DNA of 64,000 bases, taken from the NCBI GenBank assembly GCA_034406715.1, contig CP137864.1:186001-250000 (forward strand), read 5' to 3'. Below are positions 22,530 through 31,601 of the stretch, in pieces. The first letter of the stretch is position 1. Each line of letters opens with the position of its first letter. The DNA comes from Rhodotorula mucilaginosa. Lineage: Eukaryota > Basidiomycota > Microbotryomycetes > Sporidiobolales > Sporidiobolaceae. The translations under genes and the position numbers were made by a program. The notes under the pieces are model-generated. The model saw only the letters and a program-made list of their open reading frames with translations. It was not told where the DNA came from and ran no database searches.

Positions 22530-25248
22530 ATGCCGCCAACCCGCTCTCGAAGAACGCCAGCACCCCCTGCCGCCCTCGACAACTCGCCGAGACTGTCACC
22601 GAGTCGCCAGGGTGCGTCGCCGCAAGCGCGAATGGGCGACTTGTGGGTCGAGGAGATGGCGCACTCGATCTATCAAGACGAGCGCAATGCCCGCCCCGCC
22701 AGCACCACCCGCTCGTACGAGGCCAAGCAGCGGGACTGGCGCGCTTGGTGCGACAAGCGAGAGTTCCCTGCGGCCACTCTGTGCGTGACCCCTCTCTTGC
22801 TCGCGGGTCTGCTCTTGATCTCGCTGACACTTTCCTCTTGGACTTGCAGATACACAGTGACCGGTCCCAAACTCGCAGCATTTCTACAAGAGGAGGTTGT
22901 CGGCCGTCGCCCTCGTCCGCGCGGCCCGCCTCCGAAGGACGGCAGCAAGAGGAGCGCTGCAAGGGCGAGAAGAAAGGAAGCGACCGATGGAGCAAGTGCC
23001 GGGATGCAGCAAGGCGAGGAGGCTATACAGGATCACGAACAAGATCAAGGAGACGAAGGCGAGGCAGCGCTTGCAGCGCTCATGGACGGTATGTCTGTCT
23101 CGCTTCACTTCCTTCCAAGTTCCTCGCGATGGAAGTGGATCTGATGCACACTTTTCTGCATAGACCCGCTCGCCAAGTCGGTCGCGCCTTCCACCGTGTC
23201 CACCTACTACGCCGCCGTCGTCGACCTATACAAGCTGCAGCGCAGCCTCGGCACCAACAGCCACCCTCATCCCAGCGAGACCGACGCGGTGAAAACCGTC
23301 CTCAACACGACGAAGATGCAGCGACAGCAGGCAAAACGGGACTCGTATCACGATAGAGGCATCAGTGAGTGATCTGTGCATGATCTGACTCGGACTATCC
23401 ACGCTCTCGAAGCTGACACGCCGTCGCATGCCCCCTTCCAGGTACGCTGAACGACGGTTACTCGCACCGCAGTCAGCTCGCGGCGCTTCTGCGCACAGGC
23501 TGGGAGCGAAAGACCGGTGACGGCCTCCGCGACATGCTGTGTATGGCGCTGAGCCACTACGCCCTTCTGCGCTCGCACAACACGCTCGAGCTCGAGCTCC
23601 CTGACCTCGCGTGTTTGGAGCTCGAGGGCGAGGGCGAGTCGCGGTGTTTAGCTGTGCTGCTCATCCTGCAGCACGGCAAAACCAACAAGCACGGCCGGAT
23701 GGAGTACGGGGCATTTATCCGGAACAAGGACGTCGAAGTCTGCCCCGTCGGCATTCTCGCATTTTATCTCTTTTGGCGGTGCGTGTTTCTGTCCGTACCT
23801 CTCTTGCTGTTGATTTGTTTTGCTGACCACCACTCTTTCCTACAGCTTCCACCTCGCGAACGAGCGCTTCCCGCCCGAGGATTCGACTTTCCCGTCGCTC
23901 GACTCGTCGCGGGATTGGTTCGACTTGAAGGTGATCCGGTCCGGCAAAGGTCCGACCGATCCCCTCACGTCCACAACCTACAGCAACGCAGTCAAGGCGG
24001 CCCAGAAGGCGGCCAACATTTCCGCGTCCGCCTTGACGCACATCTTCCGAAAAGGCGGCGCCATCCTCGCAGAACTCGGTGGAGCGAGTAAGGCGGATAT
24101 TCGGCAGGCAGGCCGGTGGAACACGCAAGTCATGGAACGAGTATACTTGACAACACTTCCCCGAGAGACGATGCGATCCCACGCGGGATTTGCTGCCTCG
24201 GGTCGCGAATTTTACATCAAGCGAGACTTGCCGGTTCCGCCGGAATTGCTCGCCAAGATCTTCCCGGAAGTCGAGACATGGTGAGTAGATATCTCTGTGT
24301 TTCTCTTTGTGCAATGCAAGCTGAAGTTCTGCCAACTTGGTTCTCAGGCAACGGCGTTTCGAGGCGGGCAACGTACAGGAGCGGACAATCGCCGCAGCGA
24401 GCTTTCTCAACCTCCTGTCCGAGCTACGATCCGTGGTGCTTCAAGATGCTGCTATCATGCGCTTGAAGTACCCGGATCACCCCCTCTTCTGTCATCCGGT
24501 CTTCGCCTCAGATTCGTTCCGATCGTTTTCGGATGCCATGGCGATCCGCCTGCGCGAGGCGCCCGACATGCCGTACCACCTCGAGATGGAGCGGGTTCTC
24601 CCCGGCGTCGCTTCCATGATCAAGACTCAGCACGATGCGACTCGCAGCACCATCGCAGACCTGCAGGCTGCCGTGTCCGAGATGCGCCAAGCCGATGCGA
24701 ACTCGTCCTCCCGCATTCTCTCGTACCTCGGCAGCCTCTTCAGTGGCGCTATTCCGATTACGCTCCAGGCCGGCGTCGCCATTGACCACGCCGCTTCAAC
24801 CATCAACAGCGGAGCGAGTCAAGCCGCCTTCGGACTTGCCGCGGAAGGGTCTGCCTCGGCAACAACGTCCGCGACACCGGCGGCATCGGCAGCTCGACCT
24901 GTGGACTTCAAGATGAACCGCAAGATCGTGACGGTGGAGCAGGCTTGGCGGGAGTGGAAGGAGGGGCTTGTCCCCGGCGGACCGAGTGTCGAGGCCACGT
25001 ACGTGAAGGGGACGCCCAGCTGGGCAGCACTCAAGGCAGATGGCGCCGAGGACCGGTACTACAGGCGGCGCCTGAGGGTGATTCAAAAGGTGGAGCAGAT
25101 CATGCAGGCAGAATCTGTGCCTGCCTTGAAGGCTGTGGCCGCTCTCGAGCAGTTCCGGGTGAACCAGCCAAATTCTTCGTTGGCCAAGTTGCAGGAGCTA
25201 TTGAACTCTGACCCAGATGTACATATCCCCATCTATCCTGTAGATTAG
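22530..25248 (+). CDS. Crypton tyrosine recombinase with GCR1_C domain
   Basis: Six exons join exactly in frame: 22530-22780, 22850-23088, 23164-23364, 23442-23778, 23846-24280, 24348-25248, giving 787 codons plus stop. The N-terminus is Pro/Arg-rich. A SAM-like core-binding region follows (residues about 35-230, with ARPASTTRSYEAKQRDWRAW). The catalytic domain has the expected residues: Arg in LLRSHN (about 274), His-x-x-Arg in THIFRK (about 408 and 411), Trp in GRWN (about 434) and the Tyr nucleophile in MERVYLTT (about 443). A GCR1_C-type domain lies at about 675-740 (FKMNRKIVTVEQAWREWKEG, then YYRRRLRVI). The enzyme should cut and rejoin DNA through a phosphotyrosine intermediate. A longer start 14 codons upstream is also open. 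Whether it is expressed is unknown. Confidence 0.88.
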
Positions 25249-26332
25249 CTCCCTTCACTGCATTCATTTGATCCGCACTTTCTTGCCCGTGCTTTCTGAC
25301 CTCCGACGCGCAAAATCAGCTACAAAGTGGCCCCACCCCTACGGCCCTGTCCATGGCCAGAGGACCTGGATGAAGCATGTCTACAGCTACTCACAATCCT
25401 CAGGAGTGGGGCTTGTGAAGGACCTGGTCATATAGCTCTCTTGTCTCTGACAGATTTGGGTTTTTGCACGCTTCTGGCACCTCCAGAAAAAAAAAACCTC
25501 TGCCTCGCTATGCGCGCTCCGGAGCGACCCGCTTTGACTTTCCTGCGGGCAATCTAAGTACTCGAAAGGTACATGTAGCGCTCTAGAGGCTTAAAAGGTG
25601 CTATAGGGAAAGCTGTGCTGCAAAAACTGATCAGGTGGCGCGCGGCTCGGAACTGAGCAAGAGAGTCAAGCACCTCCCCTGCTTCTTCCACATCATTTTT
25701 GAGGTCTTTCTTTGTAGCATTCGCCCTCTAGTACTTTGCTGTTCCCAATAATGCTTTATTTGATACATATACCGCTGCCTGTATAGAGTATTGACGTCCT
25801 TTTCGTCGTCCTTTTCGCTCCCTTCCGCGCAAAGCGGAGCGCCGACTGTGTCAATATGCGCTGTCGCTATGCAGGCCAATAAAAGCTACAAGCAGGACAG
25901 GCTGACCTCGAGCAGGGTCTAGACTTGTCTTGTAAGCACTTGCATGAAGCGAACAAGTTGCAGCGGAGCGACAGCAGGGCGAGAGCGAAGCGAGAGTGCT
26001 TCTCAAGGGCGCGCCGGACTCACGCGCGCGGACCGAGACCGGACTCCCCGCTTCGGCAGGTTGATAACGTGGCCTTCTCAACGTCAGGATTAACTTGACG
26101 ACCAAATTCATCGCCGACTTGCCACAAGCTTGCCCTGAGAGGTTGGTGTGGCTAGCCACGCACTGATGTATATGCGCACACTGTCCGGATCGAGATCTGG
26201 ATCCGATCGCCCTGATCCGTTCTCGTGGTCATGTCCGCGGACATGCCGAGGAGTTTCGTCTGTCGCACGTCCACCGAGGGTTTCCCTCCTTTCCCTCTCC
26301 CATAGTATCTCACGACCGCGTCCTTGATCCCC
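25249..26332. other. Non-coding region between Crypton gene and family A copy A2
   Basis: About 1.1 kb without a supported gene. The left part should be the 3' part of the Crypton. At 25999-26084 CTTCTCAA motifs recur together with CCGGACTC, echoing the left flank. The rest up to 26332 should be the A2 promoter. Confidence 0.45.
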
Positions 26333-27612
26333 ATGGAAGAGGACTGGCAACCCACCGAGGAGGATTGGAAGTTTATTCGGTCGCGAGATCCAAATTACTG
26401 GCCCGTGCGTATGCGTACGAGGCCCCGCCTTGGACCTTTCGCCTTCGTTTCGCATGACCTAGCCTGATCTCTCCCTGCTCCAGCTTCCACCCAAAAAGAC
26501 GCCGGAACAGTGTGAAGCAATATACGCAGGCTTGTTCCGGAACTTTTACGAAAAACACCCTCGGGTTTGTCGCAGTCTACCGGCGACATGGCTTGTCCCA
26601 CTCCACTTCAAGGCATGCTCCGGGCACTGATACGCGTTCTTAGCTGGCAGCATCAGGTGTTCCCTTTGACCACTTGGCCCCGCTCATCAAGGCGGCCGTG
26701 CGCGAATTCATGGAGGTCACATTCTGTCGCGAGCCGCTGACAAAGACCACCGGACTCACACCGTCACCCGTCCATGTTCCTCTCAATTTGAACCTACCTC
26801 ATGTCATTGGTCGCCCTGCCTCCGGGTGCTCGGAAGGGACAGGTACGCTCAATTGGTGCTTGATTGGTCAGGATTGTGTAAAATGCTAAGGACGCTTTAC
26901 TCCTGGACCCCGAAGCAGCACAAGAGCCAATTCATATTTACATCCGCCCGCTCCAATTACCGGCTCGCTGGGTTCAGCGTTGCACCGGAGGCAGCAGGGG
27001 AAACCCCCAGAAATTCTTTCACGAACTGGTGGCGGCAGCAAGTGATGATGGCAAGGTGCAAGAGAGGGTATCCGGCCCCTGTTTCATGCGCGTCATGTTC
27101 AAGACCATATCAGGCAAGAGGACCTGCTACTACTACAGGACGGAAGCAGCCACTCGGTCTTCCCAGGCTTTGCAGGAGTGCCGGCGTTTTTTATATGAAT
27201 TTGTGGTCAACAGTTGGTGCAGTGTCTCCTTCTTTCTCTCTATACAAGAGCATGACACATTACATCCATCTTGGCAACAGTATCTGACGAGGCTGAAAAT
27301 GTGGTGCAATATTGGGTCCAGCTAAAGCAGCTTGGTGACCCAGAGGCGAGGCTTCAAGTCAACTCAGCAGGGCGGAGTGCGCAAGAACCAGACCAACTGC
27401 CTCAGGAGGCTCGTATTGTCAGGTTTGCACTCACTGTCCAGCGCCTTGCAGCTGGCCACCAAGTTGGGTCTCCTGATGTTCACCTTTGCCTGATCTTTGA
27501 TCCGGATGTCCCGCTGTGGCGGGAGAATCCGCCTTTGTTCTTTCCCACTGCGCGTGCATTGGGAAAAGGAGTGCAAGTGTTCCATCCAGAACGGAACTTC
27601 ACATATATTTGA
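26333..27612 (+). CDS. Unknown protein, family A copy A2
   Basis: Second copy of the unrecognised family. A five-exon model joins in frame: 26333-26404, 26484-26564, 26644-26842, 26916-27221, 27281-27612, giving 329 codons plus stop. Exons 1 and 2 match A1 in length, exons 2 and 3 match A4. Shared blocks: EEDWKFIRSRD, FRNFYEKH, LAASGVPFDHLAPLIKAAVR, LPHVIGRPASGCSEGTG, PIHIYIRPLQLPARW, SGPCFM, LKQLGDPEARL and HLCLIFDPDVPLWRE. The acceptor of exon 4 and the donor at 27222 (GTGTCT) are the weakest choices; another junction there would shift the frame, so the exon 4 end is less certain than in A1 or A4. A family B gene follows about 2.2 kb downstream on the same strand. Confidence 0.68.
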
Positions 27613-28714
27613 GGTACTGTATCCCTTTTTTGTACTCTGCCTACTGAGAGTATCAACCAATTTCTTGAAAAGGCCACCTACACGAATCTCGTTCATTCAA
27701 GGTCCGCATTCTGCAGTGTTGGTCAGAAGTGCGCCTCTAGAACTCCAGCCCTTGTAGTAATGGTTTGGAATCTGCAGCCGCCGTGCTTGGCTCTGAGGTG
27801 CCGCTGATGCTCAATCCCTCATCTTTGACCCAGAGGTTCCACTTTGGCGACACAAGTACGTGGGCACTCTGCATAGCGCTTCCACTTGTCAATCTTGTCT
27901 AGCATTTGAGCTTGAAGCAAATGTCACCACTCTTCTCGAGAGCAGGGGCAGGTCAAGAGCAACCTCGCCTTGACGCCTTTCCGAGTCTCTGTCGCCCGAG
28001 GTGGACCCCGAAATAAACAGCCTCGTTTCCCGCAGTGGGCGGGCTTACTCTGACTGAGAGCTCTATACACCTGTAAGATAGCTGGCGCAGCAAGGAGGTG
28101 TGACTGACACGGTTGCAAGCTGTTTTCCCTCGGTGTTTCCAGACCGCCGAAGGAAAGGGTGCCGCACCACTGGCCGGCTCGAGCCGGATTGCATGCATCC
28201 CGCACTCCCCTTGTTGTCACTCCAGTGCAAGAGACTCGTCTGAGAAGTGTAGTTGTTGCGGTGTTATCCATAGATAGACTTTGCGGTGGGTGGCGGAGCC
28301 TTCTCAAGTGCGCACAAGGACAGCCACTGTCGAGGAAAGAAGTACAGGGGGATTGCAATCAGAGGTCAAGGATGATAGAGGAGCTTAGTTCACCTGCGAA
28401 GGAGTTGCTGGCCGCCCGCAGCGAGCCCACACTGGTCAGTCCCTCTGAGTTTTGGACTGTTTTTCGTTTGTGTTTGTTTTTTTGCCTCAGATTCAGTGCG
28501 GGCTCTTGCCACCTCCGGTCGCTCCACCGGCCAGCGCACACTCTCGCTACGTCGCCATGGACGTTGGCTACGCGCTGGGTCAAGCGTATTTGGCTCGGAA
28601 GCAAGTCCGGCGACGTTGTAGCCAGCGAAAGTAGCTTTTGCACGGAAGGAAGCGCGCAATCGACCGCACGAGCCGTCCGCATGTCCGCTCGGTCAAGCTG
28701 CCGCCTTCTGCCTC

Positions 28715-29512
28715 TCACTCCGCCTTGATTGTCATGCGGGACATCCGACGGCGCCCGAAAAACGCGTCCGTTGCAGCAGGAACGCGCTCACGATCCCATC
28801 TTTGCCACCCGCGCCCTCTCGCCGTCGACGACGCGCCAGCGCCCAGCAGCTGATTCCGCGATTCCCATCCTCTTTCCTGTACGACGCCGCCCCGCCGAAC
28901 GACCAAGACTCGCAGCACATAGCGAACCTCGCCTTCTGCGGCAAGGACACGTTCCGCTTCCCCGTGTGGTCCACGCTGGTGACGCTGTTTGACCGGATCC
29001 TTCAACTCTTCCGACAATCCCGTCGTTATGACCTCTGCGGTGCCATAACTGCATCAGTACTCGAATTCAATCGGCATAGAAGCGTCAACGAAGCCGTCTG
29101 CAAGTTGCCACTCGCTCTGAATCGCTTATCGCTGCACGCTGAGCAGCACGACACGCTCTTTTTCTCTTGCGACCAACTCTTGCAGCGCCGATTTCCGCCT
29201 TGACGTGCGCTTTTTTACGCGTCCGCCCGCATGAGGTCGAGTATCACCGCTCAAGAGCTTCATCTCTTCTCTTCACACGGCATAGCAGGCGACCTCGACG
29301 CTCGCTTGGGTTTGCAGGACCCAAGAGAGCCTCTGCGGTACCTCAAAAGCATCTTCGGGCCTCCTACGGCCTCCCTCCGGATGTTGCTGGCTGGATTTGC
29401 CACTATCGCCACTTCAACCCCGCAGACCCGCCATCTCGCCGACGCGCCGTGTGACGAAGCGTGTTTACTCGCCGCCGACGCGCCCAGGCAGCGCGAGATT
29501 TTGAGGGCCTGA
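28715..29512 (+). pseudogene. Decayed open-frame block upstream of B1, possibly F-box-like
   Basis: A block conserved in all three duplicated segments. Pieces of protein-like sequence recur (NLAFCGKDTFRFP; ITAQELHLFSS; DPREPLRYLKSIFGPP; HLADAPCDEACLLAAD), but they lie in different frames in different copies and no copy gives one clean gene. The opening piece (SLPPAP, then LYDAAPPNDQDSQHIANLA) is reminiscent of an F-box N-terminus, followed by Leu-rich pieces. That reading is weak. It could instead be an untranslated leader or promoter of the B gene. Confidence 0.35.
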
Positions 29513-29793
29513 TCCAGGACGCTGCCGCTACCCAGGACACGCTCCGGAACCGCACACCAGATCGATGTTGTGCTAGTGATTTGCCACCGAGCGAGCTGGC
29601 GTGCCGCGCGGGGGTGGCAACGCTCGAGCTTATCAGACGGCGAGCTCAGCTCAAGACTGGAGCGCTCCCTCTCTTTCCTTCCTTTCCTTCACTTGCACCG
29701 ACAAGCTCCCTCCCCTGGCTATACGCTCAGGCGCTCCCTGCTCCTCTCCAGCATCCCTTCTTCAGTTCCGCGCCACACAGCAAACTCGCAAAG

Positions 29794-31134
29794 ATGTTCG
29801 GCTCGACGTTCCTCGCTGGCTGCAGCGCCGTGCTGCGCACGCTCGAAGGTCTGCTTGTGCTTGCTGCCACGTCTTCGGTGAGTCTCTGGCTTGCTCCATA
29901 GCCTCTGCGCTCTCGAGCTCGCGTGCTGACTCAGCTTCGTCGTCGTCCCACTTTCCGCTCCTCGCAGACGCCGGCCCGCAACTTTTACCGGAACTCGCGT
30001 GCCACCAACAAGCACAACTCGGTCTCTGACCCCGCCCCCGCTGTCCCGGTCGTCGAGAAGGCGGAGGAGGAGGACTCGCTCGAGTGCCCTCCGAGCCCGC
30101 CCGTCTCCGACTCGTCCTCCGTCTTCTCGCAGTCGTCCAGGGATCTGTTCGACTCGGACACCGAATGCGATGAAGAAGAGAAGCTCGACGCTCCTTTGCC
30201 AGCTCGCTCGCGCGCTTTCGCCCTCAAACTCGACGCCCTCCACTTTTGGCTCTCGCGCTCCGACCTCTCGACGGCGGATCTCGCCCGAGTCCGCTCGTTC
30301 GGCATCCGGATGATCGAGTCGGAAGAGATCTACGAGATCCAGTACGAGCAGTTGCGGCTCAATGTCAAGGCGGCCAAGTTTGTCGAGCGGGAGGATGTCC
30401 GCAACGAGCGCCTGAGGGAGCGCCTCTCGCGCGCCCTTGACGACTTCGCACGCGAGCAACGACAGGCGGCGGCCGCCCTCCTCGCCCCTCCTTCCGAGGC
30501 CGAGCAGTCTCCCGACGACGACTCTGTGACGCGGCTGTACTGGCCAACGCAGTCCCACTCGCGCACCATCTCCTCTGCCGTCGCCCTCATTGCCTCCACC
30601 GACTCGCACACCATCGACCTCTCCCGCGCGCGGTCGTTTATCCGCCGGTCCCCTTCCTCTGTGCGCCGCGCGCCTAGCGAACGGCCAGCCCGTTCCTTGG
30701 GCAAGTCGGAGTCGCTCCTCCGCTCGACGCTCGACGCCAGCGTCCGACCGGCGTACCGAGCTTACAAGCGGCGGGAGCAGCACGCTCAGGCAATGGCTCG
30801 CATCGCTTCGGTCTCGCGACCGGTCGACGTCGCCCCTCGTTCCTGCTCCGGCGCCGGCGCCGTCTCGGAGGTTCAGCGACAAGGTCCGCGGAAATTCAGT
30901 GGGATCCCGCTTGAGAACTCGTACGCCACCCCGAGCAAGGCCATCGGCCTCGGACGACCGCCTGCGCTGTACAAATCGGCCGCAGCGCCTCGCTCTCGCA
31001 TCCCGATTCCGATTGCGACTCCGAGCAAGACCCACACCCCGACTCCCACTCCGAGCTGCGAAGGTCCGGCACAGCGTGCGCGAAAGTCGTACGGCGAGAT
31101 CGAACCGCGACGACGGCCTCCTTTCCGTGTCTGA
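29794..31134 (+). CDS. Unknown protein, family B copy B1
   Basis: I do not recognise this family. Two exons, 29794-29877 and 29968-31134, join in phase 0 to give 416 codons plus stop. Exon 1 encodes a 28-residue, rather hydrophobic N-terminus (MFGSTFLAGCSAVLRTLEG) that could be a signal or membrane anchor. Then come an acidic Ser/Pro-rich stretch (EKAEEEDSLECPPSPPVSD), a helical, probably coiled-coil region (FGIRMIESEEIYEIQYEQ to REDVRNERLRERLSRALDD), and a basic Ser/Pro-rich tail ending KSYGEIEPRRRPPFRV. The tail contains PRSRIPIPIA, an SxIP-like motif. The frame is open further upstream, but copy B3 breaks it just before this ATG, which supports the chosen start. A family A gene lies upstream on the same strand. 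Confidence 0.7.
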
Positions 31135-31601
31135 TCCCCTCCTCTCCCTCTTACTCCGGTGACTTTCATCTCGCACACTCTTGTCCTGGTGACTTGCTCT
31201 TCATCCCGCGCCTGGGTCTGCCTCTTGTGAATAGCTGTTGTATGGAATAGAGACTCTTATTCAAACAGACTTGCAAGCTCGAGAGCGCCGACAGAACGGA
31301 AGAGCGACACGGCGTGGCGAAAGCAGCTCGGCTCGGAAAGTTTTCTGCTCAATTTTCGGAGCTCTTCTGCTGCCCGCTTGCCGGCGAGATTCGCTTGTGA
31401 CCGCTCCGAGTCGAGCGTTACCGTATCCAACAGCCGCTTCCAACGAGGGCATGGGCGAGCTCGATATGGTCGACCTCCGCGCTCGATCAACTCCGCGCTC
31501 AGCGAAGCAAAGCGATCGAATCGAAAAACATGACGCTGCTCCTCTTTCGCTTTCTCTCCCACCAAAGCCTCGACTCGCTTGCATAGGGAGCAAGGCGCAG
31601 T
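31135..31601. promoter_or_regulatory. Region between B1 and the glycogen debranching enzyme gene
   Basis: About 470 bp holding the 3' end of the duplicated segment (to about 31265) and the promoter of the next gene. No further coding sequence seen. Confidence 0.5.

Larger units (their letters stand above)
22187..26100 (+). mobile_element. Crypton DNA transposon (tyrosine recombinase), apparently whole
   Basis: Cryptons are eukaryotic DNA transposons that move with a tyrosine recombinase and lack terminal inverted repeats. The single gene at 22530-25248 carries both Crypton hallmarks: a tyrosine-recombinase core and a C-terminal GCR1_C-type DNA-binding domain. All six exons join in frame, so the copy may be recent. 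The outer limits given are approximate: CTTCTCAA-type motifs mark both flanks, and the 18S fragment ends at the left side. The rest of the 18S gene is not found beyond the right side, so this is not a simple insertion into an intact 18S gene. Confidence 0.75.
28250..31265 (+). repeat. Duplicated segment, copy 1 (contains family B gene B1)
   Basis: Sequence from about 28250 to the GTATGGAATAGAGACTC motif near 31240 recurs in reverse orientation at about 48660-45636 and again, cut by the window edge, from about 61600. It carries a decayed open-frame block and the B gene. Edges are read by eye and could be off by tens of bases; I see no terminal inverted repeats or obvious target-site duplication. 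Confidence 0.8.

Noticed and set aside
22187-26100. Crypton as an insertion interrupting a complete 18S gene
   Set aside because: The left flank is the 18S 5' fragment, but no 18S sequence continues on the right, and the fragment is already altered before its end.
19182-31134. LTR retrotransposon or other virus-like element as the source of families A and B
   Set aside because: No reverse transcriptase, integrase, protease or capsid motif and no long terminal repeats; A and B are intron-containing genes.
29719-31176. A 485-codon open frame antisense to B1
   Set aside because: GC-rich codon use in B1 leaves the opposite strand open. The antisense frame has no splice logic or recognisable motifs, and its counterparts in B2 and B3 differ in length.
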